NCBI GenBank assembly: GCA_016858145.1
Contig: JAEHOE010000063.1
Coordinates: 62,001-126,000, forward strand
DNA from: Edaphochlamys debaryana
Taxonomy: Eukaryota > Chlorophyta > Chlorophyceae > Chlamydomonadales
Length of the DNA stretch: 64,000 nt
Reading direction: 5' to 3'
Shown here piece by piece: positions 22,501 to 29,325 of the stretch. Positions within the stretch are counted from its first letter, which is position 1. Each line of letters begins with the position of its first letter. Position numbers and translations under genes: made by a program. The notes under the pieces are model-generated. The model searched no databases. It was not told the DNA's origin and saw nothing but the letters and a program-made list of their open reading frames with translations.

Positions 22501-22742
22501 CTCCTGCCTCGCCCGAACGTAGCGGGGTTCCAACGGGTCGAGAGCTTCCGTACCCAACCCCCGACCCCACCGACCCCCCGGCCCCACCGGCTGCGCCCGA
22601 GCCGCCACGGACGCGCTGCACCCCATGGCCCCGGTACAGACACGCACACGCACCCATACACACCTCCCAAACCCCCCCGCCCCCCCCCCCCCCCTGGCCC
22701 CACCGGCTGCGCCCGAGCCGCCACGGACGCGCTGCACCCCAT
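7542..22742 (-). CDS. NLR-like STAND protein: MGCSAS / FVSHAW module / P-loop NTPase / WD40 repeats
   Basis: One large minus-strand gene of roughly 35-45 exons and an estimated 1,600-1,900 residues. The start exon 22742-22704 encodes MGCSASVAARAQP: Gly2, Cys3 and Ser6 suggest N-myristoylation plus palmitoylation, hence membrane anchoring. Then come PVLKAPPAEPKKAK and DDSPLAAVSKAITLRGL, the FVSHAW module, an NTPase with Walker A (GGAGEGKSA) and Walker B (VVILIDGLDEA), a post-NTPase linker (YALKYTARHL), and about 16 WD40 repeats. The last repeat ends DMTIR and may splice, through a GC donor, to a 19-bp exon giving VYGKE and TGA at 7542-7544. The domain order is that of STAND or NLR-type signal proteins, where repeats sense a ligand and the NTPase oligomerises. 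The ligand and output are unknown. Continuity across all introns is inferred from domain order and frame; two or three adjacent genes cannot be fully excluded. Confidence 0.82.
8001..8058. repeat. 10-bp tandem repeat CGCCCCCTGA
   Basis: Four exact units at 8011-8050 with degenerate units on both sides. It lies in an intron of the WD40 part of the NLR-like gene. Confidence 0.9.
8801..8962 (-). repeat. Duplicated WD40 exon start with an intervening family-3 element
   Basis: The exon start encoding DDKTIRVWNS is present at about 8780-8816 (coding) and again at about 8925-8957. Between the copies lies a spacer with the core GCGCGATCCCGCTCAGC (8869-8885, reverse strand) and a C-rich acceptor. The same core occurs in an intron of the eIF2B alpha gene near 26,772-26,788. 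Confidence 0.85.
10083..10500 (-). repeat. Four copies of a WD40 exon end (WILLSTLEV plus donor)
   Basis: The tail of the exon encoding AVQGGDWILLSTLEV is found at about 10,450-10,500 (coding) and again at about 10,341, 10,231 and 10,083. Copies become more degenerate with distance. The spacing is about 110-150 bp, and each copy is followed on the minus strand by a GTGTG or GTGGG donor-like sequence and a purine-rich G/A stretch. Confidence 0.88.
10541..10690 (-). repeat. Duplicated WD40 exon start with family-1 element
   Basis: About 24 bp of the exon encoding GCSFSPDG is repeated at 10,541-10,564 and about 10,652-10,675. Between the copies is a spacer with GTGTGTGTTTCGTGAC (10,618-10,633), an imperfect CACGTG, and the C-rich acceptor of the coding exon. 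Confidence 0.85.
11160..11262. repeat. G-rich minisatellite (GGGGAGAGGCGGGCGA-type units)
   Basis: Imperfect units of about 16-19 bp repeated six times in an intron of the NLR-like gene, between the exons for LIRLWDAETG and TLASGGRDE. Confidence 0.85.
12715..12900 (-). repeat. Duplicated WD40 exon start (GHRYSVLGVAWSPD) with family-1 element
   Basis: Forty-plus bp encoding GHRYSVLGVAWSPD occurs at about 12,716-12,770 (coding) and 12,846-12,892, each preceded on the minus strand by its own C-rich acceptor. The spacer contains a family-1 core (CGAAACACACACG, reverse strand, near 12,810-12,822). Period about 125 bp. Confidence 0.88.
13500..13668 (-). repeat. Duplicated WD40 exon start (GRATCVAWRR) with family-1 element
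   Basis: The exon start encoding GHSGRATCVAWRR (about 13,505-13,545) recurs at about 13,627-13,665 as GHTGRATCVAWRR with small changes. A spacer carrying AAAACACACACG (reverse strand, near 13,590) and a pyrimidine tract lies between. The intronic copy shows drift, so the event is older than the ODC array. Confidence 0.85.
13676..13768. repeat. Purine minisatellite (GGAAAGGGAGC-type units)
   Basis: Alternating GGGAAAGGGAGC and GGAAAGGGAGGG units of about 12 bp (24 bp composite), directly beyond the duplicated exon start. On the coding strand it is a long pyrimidine tract just before a duplicated acceptor. Confidence 0.85.
14250..14540 (-). repeat. WD40 exon duplicated at both ends, with oppositely oriented family-1 elements
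   Basis: The exon encoding GHDGGVSCVDWAPDGSRIASAR (about 14,361-14,430) has its start copied upstream (about 14,500-14,535) and its end (DGSRIAS) copied downstream (about 14,259-14,285). On the coding strand the upstream spacer reads CACGAAACACACACG before the acceptor. The downstream spacer reads CGTGTGTGTTTCGTG after the donor. The core therefore points towards the splice site on both sides of one exon. Confidence 0.87.
15425..15680 (-). repeat. WD40 exon start (GHTDMARAVSFSPDG) in tandem copies with family-1 elements
   Basis: The coding copy is at about 15,425-15,480. A second full copy lies at about 15,553-15,597, and a third, short copy (FSPDPGR-like) near 15,667-15,690. Each is separated by an almost identical spacer with CACGTGCCCGCGTGTCACG, then AAACACACACG, a C-rich tract and CAG. 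Period about 115 bp. This is the cleanest example of the element. Confidence 0.9.
15897..18734 (-). other. NTPase C-terminal half and linker exons of the NLR-like gene
   Basis: Reading the minus strand: the exon at about 18,094-18,744 begins with Walker B VVILIDGLDEADP, followed by a sensor-like VRFVLTCRPTGLG, and carries a Gly/Ala/Pro-rich insertion of roughly 90 residues before LEDVHGLYT. Then come LFDRAIGALPGAEERA (about 17,866-17,953), EPLPRSLLAGMGLAPAL (about 17,351-17,503) and AGAHAVDPVRGHSLLGRHLL (about 16,860-16,953). The long exon ending at about 15,897 carries YALKYTARHLTSARDAGGL, typical of the helical segment between NTPase and WD40 in STAND proteins. Confidence 0.8.
17600..17910 (-). 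repeat. Three copies of the exon end DLLAVLLAAQ plus donor and spacer
   Basis: The exon tail encoding VRDLLAVLLAAQ with its GTGGGG donor occurs at about 17,866-17,910 (coding) and again at about 17,755-17,800 and 17,650-17,690. Each copy is followed on the coding strand by the spacer core GCGTGTGTGTGTTTTGCCGA. Period about 110 bp. The core has the orientation expected for a family-1 element next to a donor. Confidence 0.9.
19480..20012 (-). other. Walker A exon of the NLR-like gene
   Basis: A long exon that completes the N-terminal module (CMLEWAHTLSIHGTDRLLL...), passes through a segment with GSDPGPNGNTESGSTEADK, and ends in WRALCVLGGAGEGKSAFAA, a P-loop in which GxxGxGKS is intact. The next exons give AYHFVTASDQRSCDPVRLVK (about 19,160-19,243) and RTHVLRLDPPRLAGLPGDEW (about 18,890-19,021), as expected between Walker A and Walker B. 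Confidence 0.85.
20160..21113 (-). other. N-terminal FVSHAW / VWLDVAAVNQ / RAW module of the NLR-like gene
   Basis: Exons encode in order ACQIEAEDVGEPHFFVSHAW (about 21,054-21,113), RVWLDVAAVNQ (about 20,790-20,888), TQHHEADVAAFREVIQ (about 20,565-20,620) and LVVMDLGACNPCHRAW (about 20,165-20,232), continuing as CMLEW. I recognise this combination from uncharacterised algal and protist proteins. A TIR- or HET-like fold is inference. Before it, EYDKITTADVVARYVMPITD (about 21,500-21,620) is part of the same module. Confidence 0.75.
21360..21540 (-). repeat. Duplicated exon end (LAEDRNE) with family-1-like spacer
   Basis: The exon end encoding LAEDRNE with its donor lies at about 21,500-21,527 and again at about 21,368-21,394. 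Both copies are followed on the coding strand by CTGCCAGATGTGTTTCG, a variant of the family-1 core in donor orientation. Period about 130 bp. Confidence 0.85.
22162..22198. repeat. Five-unit AGCACCC heptamer repeat
   Basis: Five tandem copies (GGGTGCT on the coding strand), starting about 10 bp after the donor of the exon encoding PKKAKVPVHK in the NLR-like gene. Confidence 0.9.
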
Positions 22743-22752
22743 GGCCCCGGTT
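22578..22752 (-). repeat. Duplicated start exon (MGCSAS) with family-2 element
   Basis: About 55 bp containing the ATG, the 39-nt coding start exon and its donor are present twice, with ATGs at 22,742-22,740 and 22,626-22,624. Between them lies a spacer with the core ACGCACACGCACCCATACAC (plus strand, about 22,639-22,658) and a poly-C stretch. The same core is the spacer of the eight-copy ODC array 17 kb away. Confidence 0.9.
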
Positions 22753-25004
22753 CGGTCTCCTGCTCCTCAGCCCGCGGCCAGCCAAGCCCTGCTGCTGGCT
22801 CCGCTGCAGCTCCTGCCGCCTTAAGGCTCCTCCTCAAGTCGCCGATGGGGGTTATCTTTGAGACCTGGTGCTCGCCCCCGGCTTCCTCCACGGGGTCCCC
22901 GCCGCTGTTCCAGGCCCCCTCTGATGACACAGCCCCGCGCCTCGCTCCCAGCCGCCGCGTCCCAAGCGTTCAGAGCGGCCCCGAGCCAACCGGCGTGACC
23001 GGCTCCCGTCCTGTGAAGAGGCGCGTTTGATCTGCGAGCATTTGTCAAGGACAGCACGAGGGGCGTGACATGGGGATGCGCAGGGACTCCGGGATGTGGG
23101 ATGGGGCCAAGGGCCGGAACCGGCACGTCAATTGTGTGACATGTGTAGTTCCCGTCTGCTAGCTGCCCCAATGCAGTGAGTATAAGGAGTGGAGGGTTGA
23201 TGTTATCGGGCCAAGGCGACGAGGGACTGGACACTTGAGGCGAGGGACTGAGGTCAGGGGCAGGGAGTCCCCCCGCGGCGTGGCAGCGGCCTGCCGCGCG
23301 AAGCCTGTCCCCCTTGGCTTGCCGTGACCAAGCCATGCCAGCTCCGCACCTCGCGCTTGCAGTCGCGGCACTTCAAGAGCCAGAGGTCGCAGTGCGCATT
23401 CCGGGCATGCGCGAATGCACGACGCGAGCCTCACGCCACGGTGGGTGGGGTGCCACCGCAATGGCCAGGTCTAGTTTGCCCGGACCTATCGGGCCACGCT
23501 GTGCCTGCACTGCTTGCGCGGAACGCGCGCTGCAGTCCTCTCGAAGGCTTCTAGCTCCGAGAGAGGTACGTTCCTTTGCAGCTCGCTTCTGTCCCGAATA
23601 TCCCGTGCGACGCAAGCGATAAACGGCTGATATCTGGTAGGTCGTGTGCGAATGCGTGCGAACTGGCGTGAGCTACTTGCACGAATGCCGGGTGGTCGCA
23701 ACCTCACAGTAGTTGACTACTGATGGCTATGGAGCACTTGACATATATCTGGCATGCAATTACTCTTGATGTGGGGGAGCGATACGGGAGCTGTGGCAAG
23801 CACACGCGCTGATCCCGCGCACGCAGCGTCAGCCTTCCCCCGCAGCCCCGCAGGTGGGGGAGGCCCTCCCTGCTGCCCCCTTTGCACCGTCCTCTCCTCG
23901 ACGTCTTCACACCATATAGGCCACGCTACCCGTCTCCACGTGCTGCCTTGGGGCCTGAGCCGGTCGGAGGCTGCCCTCCTCATGCACCCCGACCCGTGAC
24001 TTCAGACCTGTCACCCCGACGTCCAGCCCAACCGCCGAACCGAAGAGCAGAGGCGGCTGAAATCTGACCTCTGTAGCCTGTACTTCCACCTCGCTAGGGG
24101 CCCCTGTAGCTAAGTACAGCTCAACATGCATAGTCTCCTCTATACCTTGCACGCCTCTGGGCCACTGGCCGGCCCACTGTACCCGTTCGTCCAGAGGCAA
24201 GCGACTGGTTCAACGAGCCCTTGTGCCCTCGTACGGGGCAGTTGGGGCTGTCGGGCCCTGCAAAGTGCCAGTTTGGGGCTCCTGCTGGCGTCCTCGTCAA
24301 GTCGCGTCGAGCTTTCTGGTCACCAAGGTTACAGCGCGTACTGCTAGCACCCTCATCACTTGATGATTGTGGATGGAATCCCTGACCGCTGACCCCCCCA
24401 TGCAGACTGCACGAAGACTCACGTTCCCTCCTACCTTCCCTTCAAGGCACAGCCTCCCTCAAGCCCAGCCCCCACCTGAGTCCTCCAGCCCCCGCCCGCA
24501 GTCCCTCCCAAAGCCCGCCGCTCCTACCGGCGCGGCTGCCGCTACTTTGCCCCCTCTTCCCGCACGGGACGTCCCCATGTCGCAGCTAACGAATGCGCGC
24601 TGACACTGCAGCGCAGGGCACCGCAGCACAGCAGCCCTGGGCCAAGTCGTTCTCCTGCCCTCGTCCTTCACGACGCCACTCACCCACTACCTCAATGGTC
24701 AATGCCCTCGCTGCCCGGGGCGCCCTCCGCACCCCATCACCACAGGTCTGCCAAGCACTACGCTGCGTCCCCCCACCCCCCTGGGCCCTGCCACACACGA
24801 CCAGAGCGCGGCGTCCCTCACCCCCCTCCCGCGATCCCGCTCAGCAACCAACCCCCGCTCCCTCTCCACCCCTCGCAACGGAGCTGCCTGGCCCCGCCCA
24901 CCGCAATCGCCTGCTCCGTGCCGCAGCGGAGCTGCCGTGCCCACCCTCCGGCCCCTTTCAGGCCCCTCCCACGCCACCCGCAGGCCCCTCTTGCGCGCTC
25001 CAGA
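22753..25004. other. Intergenic: 5' region of the NLR-like gene and 3' region of eIF2B alpha
   Basis: No family recognised in any frame. Both flanking genes are on the minus strand, so the part near 22.8-23.7 kb should hold the promoter and 5' UTR of the NLR-like gene, and the part up to 25.0 kb the 3' UTR of eIF2B alpha. A TTACA at 24,329-24,333 (TGTAA on the minus strand, the usual green-algal polyadenylation signal) lies about 670 bp past the eIF2B alpha stop. It is only a weak candidate. Confidence 0.5.
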
Positions 25005-28000
25005 TCAGACGTACAGCTGGATCAGCTCGTCCGACACGGCCGCCGGCGTGAGCACGCCCAGATCCGTGACGAGGAGTGAGATGCACTGGGGGGGCGTGTA
25101 GTCCCGGGAAGGGTTGATGACCTGACAGGGGGGGGGGCGGGAGAGATGGGTTTTGGGGTAGAGCAGGGAAGGGGGCGGGGGAGATGGCGAGGCGATAGGT
25201 GTTTGCGGCAGGCGCTCCGCAACCCCGAAGCCCCCCAAATGGCCTCCCTTCCTCCCCTTCCGCCTCTCCCCCCTCCACCTCTCCCCTCATTCCCCCGCTC
25301 ACGTTGGCCCGGGGCGGCAGCATGGGCCCCACATCCAGCGGCTTGCGCTCCTCGGGCAGATCGGCCTGGGGGGGGGGCGGGGCGGGGTGGAGAGGGAGGG
25401 GGTAGGGGGTAGGGGTAGGTGGAGAGAGGGTGATGGGAAAGCAGGCAGCTGGCGCGAGCTTGTAGCTCTCCCTGCTCCCTGCTCAGTGCTGCAGCCCTCT
25501 CCGCTCCCTCCCCCCACCCGCCAGCCCCCCACCCCCCAGTCCCACCTGGCCCAGGGGGTACAGGCGGCTGAGGGAAGGCGGGGCGGCCTGCCTTCAGTCC
25601 CCCCCCCCGGCCCTCCACCCCCCCCCCCCCACACACACCCAGCCCCACCTGCCCCAGGGGGTACAGGCGCGCGAACTTGTAGCTCTCGGCCGCCACGTAA
25701 AAGGGCTTGGAGGCGGCCTGGGGGGGGGCGGAGGGGGTAAGGGAGCGTGTGTGTTTCGTGCCGTCACGTGCACGTTTGAGGTCCCGTTGGGGCGCAAGGG
25801 GCCTGGGGGGGGGGGGCAAGAGCGTGTGTGTTTCGTAACGTCACGCCGGGGGAAGAAGGAGCACTGTGTGTTTCGTAATGCCAGGGGTAGCGGCCAGGGA
25901 TGATTGAGGGCAGGGCGTGGGCGCAGGGCCATTGGCTGTGGCCAATCCATGACGGACCGAGGTCCCACGGCCGTTCCCCTCACCTATGTCTACAGAGCCC
26001 CCCCACCCCGCTTACTAAGCCCTTACTAACCTGCGCCGCCAGCGCGATGCCGTACGTCCCGAGCTTGTTGATGATGCCGCCGTTCTCCACCACCGCATCG
26101 GCGCCCACCAGGACCATGTCCACCCTGACAGGGGGGGGGATGAAGGGAGGGGGGGTTGAGGGCGAGAGCGAGAGGCTGGATGATCCCAACACAGATCCAG
26201 ATCCAGATACCGATCCAGATACCTGTCCATGATGTACGCCACGCAGGAATCCAGCACCAGCGTCACGGGGATGTTCTCCGCGTCCAGCTTCTTGGCCATG
26301 GTGATGCCGGTGCCGTCGGGGCGGCCCTCGGTGACAATCACACTGAACTGCAGGCCCTGTCAGGGGGGGGGAGGGGTGGGGGGAGGGGAGGGGTGGGGGT
26401 GAGGGTGAGGGGTGCGGAGTAGGGTTGAGTGGTGAGGGTTGAGTGGGGGTGAGGTAGGAGTGGGGGTGAGGGGTGAGGGGGCATGCCAGCTCCCCGCCTG
26501 CAAGCCCCTCCCAGCCCCGCCTTCCCCAGTGTCCCCCTCCCGCCCCGCCCCGCCTTCCCCACTGTCCCCCTCCCGCCCCGCCCTCCTCCCCCCCCCCACC
26601 AGCCCACCGAGGAGAAGGCCGTCTGCAGCAGCCGCAGCACCACCCGCGAGTAGCCGTGCGTGAGGACCACACAGTTGGAGCGGATGAAGCGGGACCCCAG
26701 CTCGGCAATGGTCTGCCGGGCCCTGTCAGGGGGGGGGAGGAGGGAAGGGGGTGCCAGGAAGGTGTTCATTGCTGAGCGGGATCGCGCCGACGCCAGGGAA
26801 GCATAGCTTGCGAAGCTTTGCAAACATACCAACGCGAAGGGGCAAGGGAGGGGGCGTCAGGGAGGGGTCAGGGGCGACGCCCTCCCCTCCGGGTCCTGGC
26901 CTGCGGGTGGCCCCTCCGGTTCTGGCCCGCGGGCAGCCCCCCCCCCCCCCCCCCCCGAATGCCCCCTCCCGCTCGCAGCTTCAAGCAGCCCCGAACGCCC
27001 CCGGAACGCTCTGGGGTCCGGACCTTGGCGCGCATTGGGCTCGCTGGCTTCAGCCACACCTCTTGTCTCCGGATTCCACGTCGTCAGAATAAACCCCCCA
27101 TAGCTTCCCAAGCCGTACAGCACTGCGCGCAAGCGCCTCAGGCCCCCAGCCCCCTCACACTCTCCCCTCAGGACCTCCGCGCCCCTCCTCCCCGCACCCC
27201 CCCGGGCCCCACCGGGTGCTGGTCTCCGCGAAGTGCAGCCCCCGCTCGATCAGCCGCGCCTTGGCGGTCTCAATGTCCTGTGCACGGGGGGGGACCGGAA
27301 GGGTGCAAGGCTCACAGAGTGCCAAGCCGGGTCGGTGGCCAGCCGCTCCACGCCGTCCCCCTCGACATGACACCCCTCGCTGGCCCTCTCTGACTGCAGG
27401 CAACCGGCACCCACCGTCCCCCTCACCATAACCCCCTCTCCCTCTCACCCCCTCCGTCTCCTCCCTCTTCCCCGCCCCCACCTTGAGCTCCAGGGCGCTG
27501 GTGCGGGTGGTGTAGCGGAGGAAGAGCTCGCAGCCCGCCTTGAGCGAGATGTTGGTGGGGTTCACCCTGTGGGGGGCAGGAGGGGAGGGGAGGGGCCGGG
27601 TGGGTCTGGGGGGCACAGGCGGGCAGGGCCCCAGCGGAAGGTGAGCCGGCGGGCTCACTTGCCGGGGAGGGGAGGGGAGGGGAGGGGAGGGGGACAAACA
27701 TGTGAATCCTCGCCACCCATATCCGCCCCCTCAACCCGCCCCACCTGAGCCCTCGCCCCTCGCCGACAGCCCCTCGACATACACACCGCACAAACAGCAC
27801 CCAGCGCCCTTGCCGCCTGCCCGAACCAGCACACCGCCGCCTCCCTCCTCCCGTACGACCTCTTCAGCACATCAGGCCTGCCTTCCAGCTTGGGGCTGTG
27901 GGCCCCTGGACTGGCATGGTGAAGCGTGCAGGCCCCCCCTCGCCCCCGCGCCTGTGCTGGGCCCTGGCCCACGCAGCTACTGACCGGCGGGGCCTAGCCT

Positions 28001-28865
28001 GGGCCCCCCTTCACAGCGCTTGCCCTGGAGCTACTGCGGGCAACCTGACTCGAACCCAGCCCCTGTGCCCCGTTTGCGGGCGGCCGGAATCCTGCACCGA
28101 TACCTGCTTTCAGCCGCAGCGCTTAAGCCCGGTCCTCGGTAAGTCTCCGCGCCCCCCACGCGCTCACCGCTGCGGCGCCCGGGCGGCGTCCTCCAGCTCC
28201 TGCCCACCGGCCATGTGCGGTCCACCAGACCCTAAAACCGGAATGCCACCCCTTGCTGTACTCATATAGCCTCAGCGCTGCAGCGCCTGCACCGCGTCCT
28301 CTGGCTCCTCTCTCACTCCCATGAGGGCGCCTTGGAAAGTTTGAGGCTCTGAACCCCTCACGCCCCCCCGCCCTTTGCTGTGGCCTTAAACTCGTAGCGC
28401 CTCACCGCTGCAGCGCCTGCGCCGCGTCTTCCAGGCCCTGACTCTCTGGCCAGCCCCTATGCCACCCCCTTGCTATGGTCTTAAACTTCTATTCCCTCAC
28501 CGCTGCAGCGCCTGCGCCGCGTCCTCCAGCTCCTTGCTGACGCCCATGAGCGTGGCGGCCGTGCTGCGCTTGATGACGGCCGTGAGCGCCATGATGGCGG
28601 CCACCGCGAACGCGACCTCCTCGTCGCGGCTCAGCGCGTCGTGGAACTCGCGAACCGCGATGTCATTGAGCGTGCTGAGGGGGAAACGGGGGGTGACGGG
28701 GTGGAGAGGGGGGAATCGGGGGCGGGGGCGGGAGGCGGGTGGGGGCGGAGGCGTGCGACGCGGGGCGAGAACACACGGGCCCGGGGCCAAGCGACGCGAA
28801 GCTAGGATGGGCTGTCGCGCAGCTCACCCTTGCGTGTTGGCCTCAAACCCCTCCGTCACGACCAT
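25005..28865 (-). CDS. EIF2B1: Translation initiation factor eIF2B alpha subunit
   Basis: Regulatory subunit of the eIF2B guanine-nucleotide exchange complex that recharges eIF2 with GTP; cytosolic. Ten exons were read on the minus strand: 28865-28828 ([15 protein letters not shown]), 28674-28501 ([18 protein letters not shown]), about 27568-27482 ([16 protein letters not shown]), 27275-27213 ([14 protein letters not shown]), 26725-26606 ([17 protein letters not shown]), 26361-26222 ([17 protein letters not shown]), 26128-26030 ([18 protein letters not shown]), 25720-25650 ([18 protein letters not shown]), 25368-25305 ([11 protein letters not shown]) and 25122-25005 ([18 protein letters not shown], ending LIQLYV and TGA). 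The total is about 324 residues, close to the usual length near 305. All family blocks are present and phases agree at the junctions checked. Confidence 0.96.
25550..25882 (-). repeat. Exon-end duplication (ARLYPLGQ) and three family-1 cores in eIF2B alpha
   Basis: The exon tail encoding RLYPLGQ with its donor at about 25,645-25,680 is copied at about 25,545-25,575. Upstream of the same exon, on the coding strand, are three family-1 cores (plus-strand GTGTGTGTTTCGTGCC near 25,748, GTGTGTGTTTCGTAAC near 25,826 and CTGTGTGTTTCGTAAT near 25,864), each beside a C-rich stretch. Confidence 0.8.
26763..26808 (-). repeat. Family-3 element copy in an eIF2B alpha intron
   Basis: TTGCTGAGCGGGATCGCGCC followed by GACGCCAGG(G)AAG on the plus strand matches 8,867-8,898 in the NLR-like gene with only a few differences. 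It lies about 40 bp from the acceptor of the exon encoding [12 protein letters not shown]. No exon copy is visible beyond it here. Confidence 0.85.
28156..28540 (-). repeat. Four copies of the eIF2B alpha exon-2 end plus donor
   Basis: The end of exon 2 (encoding [10 protein letters not shown], then GTGAGG) at 28,501-28,535 recurs near 28,395-28,425, 28,265-28,300 and 28,160-28,195. The copies are increasingly diverged and spaced about 105-130 bp. Each unit also keeps an intron stretch with CTTGCT(A/G)T. The gradient of decay suggests successive duplication followed by neutral drift. Confidence 0.88.
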
Positions 28866-29325
28866 TTTGCCCTGGCTAGGAGTCTTCCTTTGCATGCCTC
28901 CTTTGCCGCCGCAAAGGATCGAGCTCCAATTCTCCCTGGAAGGCTGGACGCAGGGACTAGTCTGCTTGACGCTATGGAAGCAATGTGGAAAGCAGCAGAT
29001 GTGGGCCTTGGGCTATTTCGGTCGGTCGGCAAGTCGGTGCGGGGCGGGGTGAAGAGGCAGCGTGCAGGATGTGAACAACTGAGTTGCTGCTTTGTAAACG
29101 AGTGTTGTGGCGGTGAAATTGCTGCGAAACGCTTCGCGGGGGCCTAGGCCCCATGCAGCTTTCCAGCGGGATCGCCGCTGCGGGGTGTGCTGGAGCGTCC
29201 CGTGGCAACCTGAACAGCACACGACTTTCGCTCTGCAATCCTTTGCAAACTTCTTTCATATCACCTGCCAGAGTCGCCCGCGATGCCGACTAGTTGACCT
29301 CTGTTTCGTTACTCCGCTAGGGAAG
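28866..29325. promoter_or_regulatory. Divergent intergenic region between eIF2B alpha and the coiled-coil gene
   Basis: Only about 460 bp separate the two divergent start codons (28,865 minus, 29,326 plus). This segment must hold both 5' UTRs and probably a shared bidirectional promoter. It is visibly less C/G-homopolymeric than the introns. No firm TATA box was identified. Confidence 0.6.

Noticed and set aside
7542..22742. Separate genes for the WD40 array and the NTPase
   Set aside because: Strand, domain order and the YALKYTARHL linker fit a single STAND protein, and no promoter-like gap or internal stop-plus-start structure is visible. Transcript data could overturn this.
22232..22930. 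Longer minus-strand frame over the NLR-like start (beginning at 22,930)
   Set aside because: It begins with GTG, has no in-frame ATG, and reads through the donor after MGCSASVAARAQP. The ATG at 22,742 gives a conserved-looking lipidation motif and correct splicing.
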